NCBI GenBank assembly: GCA_026706895.1
Contig: JAPOXW010000006.1
Location: forward strand, 62,001-126,000
Source of the DNA: Gammaproteobacteria bacterium
Lineage (GTDB): Bacteria > Pseudomonadota > Gammaproteobacteria > Poriferisulfidales > Poriferisulfidaceae
Reading direction: 5' to 3'
Length of the DNA: 64,000 nucleotides
In this document: positions 21,250-31,625 of the stretch, one piece after another
Position numbering within the stretch: position 1 is the first letter of the stretch
Layout of the letters: every line of letters starts with the position of its first letter
Made by a program: the position numbers and the translations under genes
The notes under the pieces: model-generated
What the model saw: only the letters and a program-made list of their open reading frames with translations
Databases searched by the model: none
Told to the model about the DNA's origin: nothing

Positions 21250-22161
21250 TCAGACCCAGTCGCGGGCGCCCAGAAAGCGTTCGGCCAGTTCCGCTTCCGG
21301 CGAGCCTGGTTCGGGTCGGTAGTCGTACATCCAACCGCAGTCCGGAGGGAGCGACATCAGGATCGATTCGGCACGCCGGCTGTTCTGCAGTCCGAACAGC
21401 GTGCCGCGGTCGTACAACAGGTTGAACTCGGCGTAACGGCCGCGACGGTATTTCTGGAAGGCTCTCTCGCGCTCGCCCCAAGGCGTCTCGCGGCGACGCT
21501 CCACGATCGGCAGGTACCCCTTGAGAAAGTGTTCTGCCACGGCACGCATGAACGCAAAGGTCTTCTCAAAACCCCATTCGTTGAGATCGTCGAAGAACAG
21601 GCCGCCGACGCCGCGCGTCTCGTCGCGGTGCGGCAGGTAGAAGTAGCGGTCGCACCACTGTTTGAATTTCGGGTAGACCTCGTCTCCGAAAGGCGTGCAA
21701 GCATCGCGAGCCATGGCGTGCCAATGCCGGGCATCTTCCTCGAATCCGTAGTACGGAGTCAGGTCAAATCCGCCTCCAAACCACCACCGATCTTCGCCGT
21801 CGGCCGCACGGGCGCTGAAGAACCGAACGTTGCAGTGCGCCGTGGGCACGTAGGGATTCAGCGGGTGAACCACGATCGACACGCCCATCGCGGTGAACGG
21901 CTGTCCCGCCAGTTCCGGATGCCGTTCGGTGGCCGCCTCGGGCAGCGCCGTGCCTGCGACATCCGAGAAGTTCACTCCTGCCTTCTCGAAAGCCTCTCCC
22001 CCCTCCAGCACCCGTGTATCGCCCCGGCTTCCCTCGGGATGATCCCAGGAGTCTTGACGGAATCTCGCTGTCGGCTCCAACTGCTCGAACGCCTCGGTGG
22101 CATCCTGCTGGAACTTCTCCAGGAAGGCGCGAACGGATCCGGGGTCGGGAAGGTCACTCAT
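21250..22161 (-). CDS. hemF: Oxygen-dependent coproporphyrinogen-III oxidase
   Basis: [25 protein letters not shown]...[23 protein letters not shown]...[23 protein letters not shown]. Confidence 0.96.
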   Translation of the reverse strand: MSDLPDPGSVRAFLEKFQQDATEAFEQLEPTARFRQDSWDHPEGSRGDTRVLEGGEAFEKAGVNFSDVAGTALPEAATERHPELAGQPFTAMGVSIVVHPLNPYVPTAHCNVRFFSARAADGEDRWWFGGGFDLTPYYGFEEDARHWHAMARDACTPFGDEVYPKFKQWCDRYFYLPHRDETRGVGGLFFDDLNEWGFEKTFAFMRAVAEHFLKGYLPIVERRRETPWGERERAFQKYRRGRYAEFNLLYDRGTLFGLQNSRRAESILMSLPPDCGWMYDYRPEPGSPEAELAERFLGARDWV

Positions 22162-22709
22162 GTCGCCTGTACCGGACGGATCACCTGCCCCGTCAGCAAG
22201 TCTCGAATCTCGCTGGGACCCGAAGCCCCGCCGAGCGGCCCTTCCACGATTCCGTCTATCGTCGAACCGAACATCTCGTCAACCTCTTCGGACGTTTTTG
22301 CCGGGGGCGCCCCTTCCGGGTTCGCGCTGGTCGAAACCAGAGGGCCCACCTCCAGGCACAGTGCACGGCACAGGCTGTGGCGGGTGATGCGGACCGCCTG
22401 GGTCGCATGCGTGCCCCGCAGCAGGGCGGGCGCATCTTCGGCGGCCGGAACCAACCAGGTCACCGGCTCCCCCGGGGACTCCAGTTTAGCCTGCTGTCCC
22501 TCGTCCAGAGGCCGGATGTACGGCTCCAGATCCTCGCAACGGGCCGCGATCAGGATCAGGCCCTTGTCCGGGTCCCTTCGTTTCATGTCCAGTAAGCGAC
22601 GCACCGCGTCCAGATGACTTGGCAGGCAACCCAGGCCCCACACGCCTTCCGTCGGATAGGCCAGGACCTTGCCGTCCAGCAACGCCTTGATGCCCTCTCG
22701 GGTGTCCAG
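22158..22709 (-). CDS. tsaC: L-threonylcarbamoyladenylate synthase (TsaC/YrdC)
   Basis: [43 protein letters not shown]. No in-frame ATG/GTG; ORF tool start is TTG 22682, a CTG at 22709 better covers the conserved N-terminal helix. Confidence 0.85.
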   Translation of the reverse strand: MDTREGIKALLDGKVLAYPTEGVWGLGCLPSHLDAVRRLLDMKRRDPDKGLILIAARCEDLEPYIRPLDEGQQAKLESPGEPVTWLVPAAEDAPALLRGTHATQAVRITRHSLCRALCLEVGPLVSTSANPEGAPPAKTSEEVDEMFGSTIDGIVEGPLGGASGPSEIRDLLTGQVIRPVQAT

Positions 22710-22739
22710 CGTACTGCCGCCCCTGCCGGAGACGCCTCC

Positions 22740-25070
22740 TTAGCTTTTACGTTTTGCGCGTGAAGCGCGGCGCTTGCGCGGCGGTGCGGCGGCCAGGAGT
22801 TCCTGGCATTGTTCCAGCGTCAATTCCGCAGGATCCTTCCCCTTCGGAATCTTCGCGTTGCGCTTGCCATTCGTGATGTACGGGCCATACCGGCCGTTGA
22901 GCACCTGAATATCGTCCACCCCGAAGTCTTGAATCGTGCGGTTCGCCTCACGGTGCCGATGTTCCGCGATCAATTCATCCGCCTGCTCGCGCGTCACCGT
23001 CATCGGGTCTTCTCCTTTCGGCAGGGACACGTATTTTTTCGGCCCATATTTCACGTAGGGTCCGAAACGGCCAATGTTGACTTCGATCAATTCACCGTCG
23101 TCCCCCACGCCCAGCGATCTCGGCAATACCAGCAGGTCCATCGCTTCCTCGAACGTGATGGTCTCGAAACTCTGGCCTTCGCGGAGGCTCGCGAACCGAG
23201 GCTTTTCTTCATCCTCCCGGTCTCCGACCTGGACGAACGGCCCGTAGCGCCCAACCCGGACGCGGACCGGCTTGCCGCTTTCCGGGTCCGTGCCGAGTTC
23301 GCGCATCATCTGCGCCTTCTGGCGGGACACGGTCTCGCTCTTCTCGTTCACCTGCTGGTGGAACGGCTTCCAGAAACTGTCCACGACCGGGACCCACTCG
23401 GTTTCTCCCCGCGCCACCCGGTCCAGCGAATCCTCCAGTTGCGCCGTGAACTCGTAGTCGACGTACCGCGAAAAGTGCTCGGTCAGGAAATTGCACACCA
23501 CCTTGCCGAGCGCGGTCGGGAAGAATGTCCGTTTGTCGAGTTCCGCGTACTTGCGGCTGACCAAAGTCGACAGGGTGTCCGCGTAGGTGGAGGGGCGGCC
23601 GATGCCGTATTCCTCCAGGGTCTTGACCAAGCTCGCCTCGGTATAGCGCGGCGGCGGTTCGGTGAAGTGCTGGTTCGCCTTGACCTCCTGAAGTGCCACA
23701 CGTTCGCCCTCGCGCAGTTCGGGGAGGTAGCGTTCGTCGCTGTTTTTTTGGTTTCCGTTCCCGTTTGCCTCGTCCGAACCTTCGCGGTACACCTGCATGA
23801 ACCCGGGGATTCGCACATGGGAGCCGGTTGCCCGCAGCTGGGTGCCTGGGCCACAGTCGAGATCCACGCTGACCTGGTCGATCACGGCCGGGATCATCTG
23901 GCAGGCCACGGCGCGCTTCCAGACCAACTCGTAAAGTTTCTGCTGGTCACTGCTCAGCTTGCCGCGGGTGTGTTCCGGCGTTTGCGCGGCATCGGTCGGA
24001 CGAACCGCCTCGTGCGCTTCCTGCGCGTTGCGGGTTCGGGTCTTGTACCGCCGGGGAGACGGCGGCATCTGGTCCTCGCCATAACGCTCTTGGATGGTCT
24101 GGCGGAGGTTGTTCAACGCAACGGTCGCGAGCGTCACCGAATCTGTCCGCATGTAGGTGATCAGGCCGACCGGGCCGGAGCCCAGATCAACGCCTTCGTA
24201 CAACTGCTGGGCGACCTGCATCGTCTTGCGTGCGGAGAAACGCAGCTTGCGCGACGCTTCCTGTTGCAGGGTCGAGGTGGTGAACGGCGGCGCCGGGTTA
24301 CGCTTGCGTTCCTTGCGCTCCACCGACGCGACGGCCAGTTCCGTGGCATGCGCCTGAACCTGCTCGCGGGCCGCATTTGCCTGTTCTTCGTTCTCCAAAT
24401 CGAACTTCTTCAGGCGTTTCCCGTCCAGCGTGTGTAGCTTGGCCGGGAATCCGTGTCCGTCTTTGTCCAGCAGCGCATCCACGGTCCAGAACTCGCGGGG
24501 TTGAAACGCCTCAATCTCGTTCTCGCGTTCGACGACCAGGCGCAGGGCCGGGCTCTGGACGCGGCCTGCCGAAAGCTTGGGGGCGATCTTCCGCCACAGC
24601 AACGGCGACAGGTTGAACCCGACCAGGTAGTCGATGGCCCGCCGCGCCTGGTAAGCGTTGACCAGGTCGTCCGACAGGTCCCGCGGATGCTCTAGGGCCT
24701 GACGCACCGCCTCGGGAGTCACTTCGTGGAACACCACCCGGTAGGTTTTCTTCTCGCCCAGTTTCTTGCGCTTGTTGAGCAGGCTGTACAGCGACCAGGA
24801 GATCGCTTCCCCTTCGCGGTCCGGGTCGGAAGCCAGGTACAACGCCTCGCAATCCTCGAGCGCGCTCGCGATCTTGCGCAGGTGCTTCTCGTGCCCGGGC
24901 GTCACCTGGTACTTGAGGGCGTAGTCGCCTTCCGTGTCGACGGCTCCGTCCTTCGGAACCAGGTCCTGCACATGGCCGTAAGACGCCAGCACCTGGAAGC
25001 CTGGGCCCAGATACTTCTCGATCGTCCGGGCTTTCGCCGGCGATTCCACTACGACCAGATTGTTCGGCAT
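22740..25070 (-). CDS. topA: DNA topoisomerase I
   Basis: MPNNLVVVESPAKARTIEKYLGPGFQVLASYGHVQDL, YLASDPDREGEAISW, GLITYMRTDSVTLA, GIGRPSTYA; C-terminal repeat domains. Confidence 0.96.
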   Translation of the reverse strand: MPNNLVVVESPAKARTIEKYLGPGFQVLASYGHVQDLVPKDGAVDTEGDYALKYQVTPGHEKHLRKIASALEDCEALYLASDPDREGEAISWSLYSLLNKRKKLGEKKTYRVVFHEVTPEAVRQALEHPRDLSDDLVNAYQARRAIDYLVGFNLSPLLWRKIAPKLSAGRVQSPALRLVVERENEIEAFQPREFWTVDALLDKDGHGFPAKLHTLDGKRLKKFDLENEEQANAAREQVQAHATELAVASVERKERKRNPAPPFTTSTLQQEASRKLRFSARKTMQVAQQLYEGVDLGSGPVGLITYMRTDSVTLATVALNNLRQTIQERYGEDQMPPSPRRYKTRTRNAQEAHEAVRPTDAAQTPEHTRGKLSSDQQKLYELVWKRAVACQMIPAVIDQVSVDLDCGPGTQLRATGSHVRIPGFMQVYREGSDEANGNGNQKNSDERYLPELREGERVALQEVKANQHFTEPPPRYTEASLVKTLEEYGIGRPSTYADTLSTLVSRKYAELDKRTFFPTALGKVVCNFLTEHFSRYVDYEFTAQLEDSLDRVARGETEWVPVVDSFWKPFHQQVNEKSETVSRQKAQMMRELGTDPESGKPVRVRVGRYGPFVQVGDREDEEKPRFASLREGQSFETITFEEAMDLLVLPRSLGVGDDGELIEVNIGRFGPYVKYGPKKYVSLPKGEDPMTVTREQADELIAEHRHREANRTIQDFGVDDIQVLNGRYGPYITNGKRNAKIPKGKDPAELTLEQCQELLAAAPPRKRRASRAKRKS

Positions 25071-25192
25071 GGCGGGATGTTGCACGCAAGAAGTCTTGGT
25101 TTTCTGATTCTGTCAGCTTTTAAATTAGGGTAACACGATCTCGATGCTGTAAATGTGAATCGTGTTGTGGACAGTCAAATCGTCCATGCAAC

Positions 25193-25927
25193 CTACTCTG
25201 AAGCCTGTGCCGGTGCTTGCGGGATACACCATGCCGTCGGGCTGCGCGCCAAATCCCCCGGCCCGGCAACCGCCTGAGGCTCCAGCAACAGCGCGTAACT
25301 GTAGCTGGGAAAGACTGCCGCCACCACGGCTCGCAGCCAGGACGCCGGCTCCGCTTCTTTCTCGGCCGGAACCACCGTCAGCCCCATGCCGATCGACAGG
25401 AATTCCAGGCTGCCCGCGTTGAGGCGGACCATCGGAAGAGGCTGCGTCTTGCTGCTCGGCCAGAACCTCGAGACCCTGCGGTGGACCGCACGCGCCGGTT
25501 CATGCACGACGATTTCGGTCAAGTCGATCTCGATGTGTTGCGGCGGGTGCACCCACGCATCCGGAATCCAGGTGAAAGGCTCGATGTCGCCGACATTGAA
25601 AGCCTCCAATACCCGGGCATGCGGTTGGTCGCCGTTGCCGAGTCGGGCGCGCTGGATCCAACCGCGCCCATTGACCTGCACACGAACCAGAAGGTCTCCT
25701 GGACCGATCGACACCGGCGGCTCGTATCCGGGCCACGGGCACCACACCTTCGGCCAGTCCTGCGGGTCCTTGACGAAACGCCGTGCCGCATCCGCTTCGG
25801 CTTCTCCCTGGCTCACCAGGTAGACGTGCGGTGCGTCGTCACGCAGCCACTCCTTCGCCGGATCCGCCTCGAAAGAGGCAAAGACGGAACCGGAAACTAG
25901 GAAAAGAGCCAAAACCGCTGGGCGCAT
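25193..25927 (-). CDS. Uncharacterised exported protein
   Basis: Signal-type N-terminus MRPAVLALFLVSGSVFA; no recognised family. Confidence 0.6.
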   Translation of the reverse strand: MRPAVLALFLVSGSVFASFEADPAKEWLRDDAPHVYLVSQGEAEADAARRFVKDPQDWPKVWCPWPGYEPPVSIGPGDLLVRVQVNGRGWIQRARLGNGDQPHARVLEAFNVGDIEPFTWIPDAWVHPPQHIEIDLTEIVVHEPARAVHRRVSRFWPSSKTQPLPMVRLNAGSLEFLSIGMGLTVVPAEKEAEPASWLRAVVAAVFPSYSYALLLEPQAVAGPGDLARSPTAWCIPQAPAQASE

Positions 25928-25980
25928 CTATCAATTTTAGAGCATGGGGGTACACTACGCCCCTCTTACCGGCCAATCCC

Positions 25981-27735
25981 GTGAAAGCCACTCTCGTTTC
26001 GAACCTGACCCAGGCATGGCAGACCCTGCACCAACAGGGCCTGTTGCCCGACCCGAACCCCGACCGCATCGAGGTCGTGTCGACCAAGGATCCGAGACAT
26101 GGAGATTACGCCTGCAACCTCGCTCTTGTCTTGGCGCGAGAAGCAAACCTTAATGCGCGCGATCTAGCCGAGCAGATCATCCAGAACCTGCCGGAGAACT
26201 CAGACTTGTTGTCCACGGAAGTGGCAGGCCCGGGATTCATCAACTTTCAGTTGCGGCCTGAAGCCAAGGCGGAGATCGTCGACCAGGTCCTGAGCCAGGC
26301 TACGAATTACGGAACCCGGCCGCCCGGCAGCGAACAGCGCATCCTGATCGAATACGTCTCCGCCAATCCGACCGGGCCCCTGCATGTCGGACACGGCCGC
26401 GGGGCCGCGCTCGGCTCCTGCCTCGCCCGGATTCTCGAGGCGGCCGGCCACACGGTCGAATGTGAATACTTCATCAACGACGCCGGACGGCAAATGGACA
26501 TCCTGGCGATTTCCGTATGGCTGCGTTATCTGGAACTGTGCGGAGAACCCGTGGTCTTTCCGGAGGCCGGATATCAGGGTGACTACATTCTGGACATCGC
26601 GGCCGACTGCCACCGCACTCGTGGCGACGTGTGGCGGGCCTCGTTCGAAAACATCCGGGCAGGCGCACCGGACGACGGGCCGGACGAGGACGGGCACAAC
26701 ATGTACCTGGACTTTCTGATCCTTCGGGCCCGGGATTTTCTTGACGAGACAGTCTGGACCGAATTGGCTTCGGTTGCGGTCGACACGCTGCTCGAACGTA
26801 TCCGCCGCGATCTGGATCATTTCGGCGCAAGTTTCGATTACTGGCAGTCCGAACGCAAACTGCTGGACGACCGCAAGGTCGAGCAAACCATCGCGCAATT
26901 GCGGGAGGCCGGCCATCTGTACGAACTGGAGGGCGCCCTCTGGTTCCGTTCAAGCGAGTTCGGTGACGAAAAGGACCGCGTCGTCCAGAGAAGCAACGGG
27001 CAGTGGACGTACTTCGCGACCGACATCGCCTATCACGCCGACAAGATGGCACGCGGCTACGGCACCGCGATCAATATCTGGGGGGCGGATCATCACGGCT
27101 ATGCGGGGCGGGTGCGTGCCGCGCTTCAGGCGCTCGGGATCGACCCCGAGCGGCTGGAAATCCTGCTGGTCCAATTCGCCAGCCTGTACCGAGGCAAGCA
27201 AAAAATCTCGATGTCGACGCGCAGCGGGGAGTTCGTGACCCTGCAGTCGCTGCAGCACGAGGTCGGACAGGATGCGGCACGCTTCTTCTACGTCATGCGC
27301 AAATCGGACCAGCACCTGGACTTCGACCTTCAACTGGCCACCGAACAAAGCGTGGACAACCCGGTCTACTACGTGCAGTACGCGCACGCACGGATCTGCA
27401 GCATCCTGGAGCGGGCGAAAGATGAGGACATCAACATTCCCGAGGATCCCTGCGACCTGTCACCGCTGACCGATGAGGGCGAACGCGCGCTGCAGAAGCA
27501 GTTGTCACGCTATCCGGACGCGGTCCTACGTTCGGCCCGGGAACGCGAACCGCACCACCTGACCGTCTACCTGCGCAAACTGGCCCAGGAATTTCACGCT
27601 TACTATAATGCCGTTGCCGTGTTGGTCGATGAACTTCCCGTGTGCCAGGCTCGGCTCCGGTTGATCATGGCAGTACGCCAGACGCTCGGCAACGGTCTGA
27701 ACCTGTTGAACATCGACGCCCCCGAGAGCATGTGA
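25981..27735 (+). CDS. argS: Arginyl-tRNA synthetase
   Basis: IEYVSANPTGPLHVGHGRGAALGSCLARILEAAG (HIGH-like HVGHGR), QKISMSTRSGEFVTL; GTG start 25981. Confidence 0.96.
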   Translation: MKATLVSNLTQAWQTLHQQGLLPDPNPDRIEVVSTKDPRHGDYACNLALVLAREANLNARDLAEQIIQNLPENSDLLSTEVAGPGFINFQLRPEAKAEIVDQVLSQATNYGTRPPGSEQRILIEYVSANPTGPLHVGHGRGAALGSCLARILEAAGHTVECEYFINDAGRQMDILAISVWLRYLELCGEPVVFPEAGYQGDYILDIAADCHRTRGDVWRASFENIRAGAPDDGPDEDGHNMYLDFLILRARDFLDETVWTELASVAVDTLLERIRRDLDHFGASFDYWQSERKLLDDRKVEQTIAQLREAGHLYELEGALWFRSSEFGDEKDRVVQRSNGQWTYFATDIAYHADKMARGYGTAINIWGADHHGYAGRVRAALQALGIDPERLEILLVQFASLYRGKQKISMSTRSGEFVTLQSLQHEVGQDAARFFYVMRKSDQHLDFDLQLATEQSVDNPVYYVQYAHARICSILERAKDEDINIPEDPCDLSPLTDEGERALQKQLSRYPDAVLRSAREREPHHLTVYLRKLAQEFHAYYNAVAVLVDELPVCQARLRLIMAVRQTLGNGLNLLNIDAPESM

Positions 27736-28334
27736 TGGCGGCCCCTAAAAAACGTACCGCAGCCCCGAAACGACGTCCCGCGACCCCCAAGCGGCGACCG
27801 ACCGCCAAAAAGCGCAAGACACGCGCACGCAAGCCCCTTCCCCCATGGCTCCTGCTCGGCGGCGGCCTGCTGATCGGCATCGTCAGCGTCTTGGTGTTCA
27901 ACGTGGCGAAGGAAGTGGAATGGAGTGCCCTGTGGGGTAATGCGCAGCCACCGAAGACGGCCACGGCGAAGCCGGCGGAAACACCGCGGTTCGACTTCTA
28001 CACCATCCTGCCCAGCCAGGAAGTCGTAGTGCCGGATCCGGAACCACCGGTCAAAAAAGAACCGAAACCGGGCGACAAGAAAGCCACGCCGGTGCCCGAG
28101 GGCGTCTACTACCTGCAGGTGGGTTCTTTCCGCGGTCTCGACGATGCCAACGGCATGAGGGCCCGGGTCATCCTGCTCGGAACCGAAGCGTCCATCCAGT
28201 CTGTCACCATCGACCGCGACACCTGGCACCGGGTCCGGGTCGGACCCTACAAGAATCTGGCACGGCTGCGCGAAGTGCGCAAGCGGCTTCGTGACAACCG
28301 GATCGAGACGCTGCTGATCCGCGCGCACAAGTAG
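27735..28334 (+). CDS. SPOR domain-containing cell-division-type membrane protein (FtsN-like)
   Basis: Basic cytoplasmic N-terminus, single TM (WLLLGGGLLIGIVSVLVF), C-terminal SPOR (YYLQVGSFRGLDDANGMRARVILLGTEASIQSV...RVRVGPYKNLARLREV). Confidence 0.8.
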   Translation: MAAPKKRTAAPKRRPATPKRRPTAKKRKTRARKPLPPWLLLGGGLLIGIVSVLVFNVAKEVEWSALWGNAQPPKTATAKPAETPRFDFYTILPSQEVVVPDPEPPVKKEPKPGDKKATPVPEGVYYLQVGSFRGLDDANGMRARVILLGTEASIQSVTIDRDTWHRVRVGPYKNLARLREVRKRLRDNRIETLLIRAHK

Positions 28335-28340
28335 GCGCGG

Positions 28341-28580
28341 TCACTCCGCCTGGATTTCCCCCTCGACCACCACGCTCAGCGGTGAATTCGGGGGCTGGTC
28401 GCCGTAATCGGTCAGGTCCTCCAGCGTACAGCGCAGCCGCAGGGGGATGCCGTCCCCCAGAACCGCCAGATGCCGGACGATGGCCTCGTCCGCCTGCACC
28501 CCGAACCGCTTCAGAAGCATGCGGATATCCTTCCGGTTTTCTTCGCTCATCAATACCTCCTCAAGGTCTTCCGGGCTCAA
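28341..28580 (-). CDS. Small uncharacterised protein
   Basis: 79-aa ORF filling the gap between the SPOR gene and fur; no recognised family. Confidence 0.45.
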   Translation of the reverse strand: MSPEDLEEVLMSEENRKDIRMLLKRFGVQADEAIVRHLAVLGDGIPLRLRCTLEDLTDYGDQPPNSPLSVVVEGEIQAE

Positions 28581-28674
28581 TCTTCACACCGGCAATTTTA
28601 GAACGGCATCCAACTCTTTCCCATGAGCCTCTATGCTAGAGTAAGTGACTACCCTGATTGGCGGAGATTTGCCC

Positions 28675-29091
28675 ATGTCCAGCGACGACGGATTGCGCAA
28701 GGCGGGCCTCAAGAGCACCGTCCCCCGGCTGAAAATTCTGGCCGTACTGGAAAACAGCGACGTGCGGCACATGTCGGCCGAAGACCTCTACCGCAGGCTG
28801 CTGGACGCCAACGAAGACATCGGGCTTGCGACCGTGTACCGGGTCCTGACCCAGTTCGAGCAAGCGGGCCTGGTGGTCCGGCACAACTTCGACGCGGGTC
28901 GAGCCGTCTACGAACTCAACGACGAATCCCCGCACGAGCACCTGATCTGCACGGAGTGCAACGCGGTTATCGAATTCGAGGATCCCGAACTCGTCGAGCA
29001 TCTCCGGGAGATCATCCGGCAGAAGCATTTCGACCTGCAGAGCCACTCCTTGTACCTGTACGGCGTCTGCAGCGACTGCCGGGATAAGTAG
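28675..29091 (+). CDS. fur: Ferric uptake regulator family transcriptional regulator
   Basis: LRKAGLKSTVPRLKILAVLENSDVRHMSAEDLYRRLLDANEDIGLATVYRVLTQFEQAGLVVRHNFD...HEHLICTECNAVIEF; C-terminal CSDC. Confidence 0.95.
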   Translation: MSSDDGLRKAGLKSTVPRLKILAVLENSDVRHMSAEDLYRRLLDANEDIGLATVYRVLTQFEQAGLVVRHNFDAGRAVYELNDESPHEHLICTECNAVIEFEDPELVEHLREIIRQKHFDLQSHSLYLYGVCSDCRDK

Positions 29092-29145
29092 GCCCCGCAC
29101 GGCGGCAAGGCCTACTGTCATCGAAGCGGCCGACCGCGGCCGCGT

Positions 29146-31479
29146 TCACCACTCCCAGTTCAACCGGGCGTAGACATTGCGCCCTGGCCCCGGCAGGCGC
29201 TCGCCGACCGCCAGTTCTCCCCCGCTAACCCGGTTGAAGCCATTCATGTGATCGACATACATGCGGTCCGTCAGGTTCTCCACGCCGGCGGACAGCATGA
29301 AGCCCATGGATGGGTGCATGTACTCGGTGCGCAGGTTGTACAGCGCATACCCTGAAGTCGGGCGGTTGTGGTTGTTGCCGCTCTGCGGATCGTCCAGCAT
29401 GAGTTGAGAGATCTTGGACTGGCGCGCCGCCCAGTCCACCTCCATCGATACCACCCAGTCGTCCAGGGTGCGTGAAACGGACAGCAGGCCGCGCAACGGC
29501 GGCATGCGGTAGATGTTGTCGTCCCGGATCGTGCGGGCCGTGCCGTCCTCCCGTCTCTGGCTCTGGAAAGACTCGCGCAGCTTGCCGCGCACGTAGCTGA
29601 CCGTGCCGTCCAGCCGCCAGTCTTCCGTCAGCGGGAACCCGAACACCGCATCGGCCCCATAGAACTCGGCATCGACATTGGCGAACTGGACCGGAGTCGG
29701 ATCGCCGTTGAGCACGCTGCTGACCCGGATGATGTGCTCGTCCGTAGCCGGGATCCCGGTGATGTAGTCGTCGACCCGGCGTACGAAGACTCTCGGTGAA
29801 AATTTCCCGCCACTGTCTTCCCAGTTCAGGCCCAACTCGATCTGCCAGGAATCTTCCGGTTTCAGGTTGATGTCGCCCACGTAGTTGTTGCCATCGCCCA
29901 GGCCCGCGTTGATCTCAAGCGGGACCCACAGGTAGCGTTCCATGTAGGCCGGCGCCCGGGTCTTATGCGCCAAACCGAACTCGAGCTCCGTGGACTCACC
30001 CCATTCGTAACGGAATACGGCCGTGGCGTCGATTTCCGTGTCCGTCTGGCTGCGATCGGCCCGATTGAAGCGCCCGCTCAACATGCCGACCGACATCGCC
30101 GGGGGCGGCATCCACACGCTCGGAGCGGCAGCATCGCACCCCCCGGCATCTTCAATCGCCTGTGCCTTCGCTCCGTCCGGACCGTAGGGATTCATGAGGT
30201 TGGCGTTGACCCGCAAAAGCATCTGGCAGGTTGGCCGGAAATGTTCGACGGTGTCGGCATCGGTACGTGTGTGGTGAACCCGGACTCCGAATTCGCCACT
30301 CCATGGGCCTGTCAGATCGCCATTCCACTCAATAAATGCACCATATTCGTCCGTTGTCGCATCGTCGAAGTTTTCGACAAAGAAAGGAGGCGCATCCGGA
30401 TCGAAGACGGTCGCCCCGTTCTCGCTTTGCCTGAAGTCCACTCCCATGCGCAGGGTCCCGTCGCCCCATGGACGGCTCCCGGCTAGTCTGCCGCCGACCG
30501 ACAGCCCATCGACCAGCACCAGGCGCTTGTCGGTCCCGCGGAACGGCGGCAGGACATTGGCCCGGCTGAAGTCCGGGGGGTCGCGCAGTGCGTAGTTGGA
30601 CATGTCGTGATCGGTTTCCTGGTAATGGACCTGCGCCTCCATGTGCCACTCTCCGGTATCTCCGCGGTAGCGCAGGTTGATCAAATCCGTGTGGTAGAAG
30701 TGAATGTCCATCGGCAAGGCTGGTACGCCGGCATCACCGGTATTGTTCCGAGCATAGTCGACCATCAGTTCACCCGCGCCCAACTGGTGGCCCATGCCGA
30801 ACCCGAAGAAATCCCGCTTGTAGTGAGAGGTCCGAATCTTGACGTCCGCGCTGTTCGCCTCGTCGCCCTGATCGTGTGCCCCGTACAGGTGGTATCGGGA
30901 ACGGTCGTTTGCCAGCGACAGGAACACGCTCGCGTTGTTGCCGTCGTTGAACGAAAGATTGTCCGCCGTCACCCGTGCATGGAATTCGTAATCCTTCGAC
31001 AGGGTGTAGCGGCTGGTGTACGAAAGCGCATCGATGTAGCCGCCGATCGCGGATCCAGCCCCGACCGGCGCGATGCCCCGGTGGACCTGCACCGACTCCA
31101 TCAGGGAACTCGGCATGTAATGCAGCGGACTGTCCATCCAGGCAGGTCCCGCCGTATGTGGCTGTCGACCATCCAGATGGGTCTGAACCCGGTAGGTGTG
31201 CAATCCCCGGTATTGCGGGATGCTGGTCAAGGCGCCGTTGCGACTGACCGCGCCGCCCGGTGCCAGACGGATCAGGTTGGGCGTGTCCGTCGGCACGCCT
31301 GCGTGCTGGAACACCGTCCTGGAACCGAACACCGTGATGATTTCCTGTGCATGAACGGTCACCGTCGTGAACAGAAACGCCGTGACGGCCAGCAGCCCTG
31401 AGAGAGAAAAACTGCATACCTGCATGCAAATCACTCCACAATGTGTCATAAGAAATCCTCCTTGCGATTTCCCGGTCAA
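29146..31479 (-). CDS. TonB-dependent receptor (possibly OprC/NosA-type copper receptor)
   Basis: Plug and barrel pattern; ...MDSPLHYMPSSLMESVQVHRGIAPVGAGSAIGGYI, HYQETDHDMSNYALRDPP, terminal RNVYARLNWEW. Confidence 0.82.
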   Translation of the reverse strand: MTGKSQGGFLMTHCGVICMQVCSFSLSGLLAVTAFLFTTVTVHAQEIITVFGSRTVFQHAGVPTDTPNLIRLAPGGAVSRNGALTSIPQYRGLHTYRVQTHLDGRQPHTAGPAWMDSPLHYMPSSLMESVQVHRGIAPVGAGSAIGGYIDALSYTSRYTLSKDYEFHARVTADNLSFNDGNNASVFLSLANDRSRYHLYGAHDQGDEANSADVKIRTSHYKRDFFGFGMGHQLGAGELMVDYARNNTGDAGVPALPMDIHFYHTDLINLRYRGDTGEWHMEAQVHYQETDHDMSNYALRDPPDFSRANVLPPFRGTDKRLVLVDGLSVGGRLAGSRPWGDGTLRMGVDFRQSENGATVFDPDAPPFFVENFDDATTDEYGAFIEWNGDLTGPWSGEFGVRVHHTRTDADTVEHFRPTCQMLLRVNANLMNPYGPDGAKAQAIEDAGGCDAAAPSVWMPPPAMSVGMLSGRFNRADRSQTDTEIDATAVFRYEWGESTELEFGLAHKTRAPAYMERYLWVPLEINAGLGDGNNYVGDINLKPEDSWQIELGLNWEDSGGKFSPRVFVRRVDDYITGIPATDEHIIRVSSVLNGDPTPVQFANVDAEFYGADAVFGFPLTEDWRLDGTVSYVRGKLRESFQSQRREDGTARTIRDDNIYRMPPLRGLLSVSRTLDDWVVSMEVDWAARQSKISQLMLDDPQSGNNHNRPTSGYALYNLRTEYMHPSMGFMLSAGVENLTDRMYVDHMNGFNRVSGGELAVGERLPGPGRNVYARLNWEW

Positions 31480-31625
31480 TCAAAAAGCCGATCAAGACCA
31501 AAGCCCTCGATCGGCCGGATTGAAACAGGCTGCCAAGGACTCCGCCCCCGGTAGCCGGCAGTAATCCTATCAGAATTTTTCGGAAAACCCGGATTTGTTG
31601 ACTATTTGCCTCTCGGCTTCAAGGT

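Noticed and set aside
22809-24437. 542-aa + strand ORF
   Set aside because: Mirror frame of topA; no motif, topA is unequivocal.
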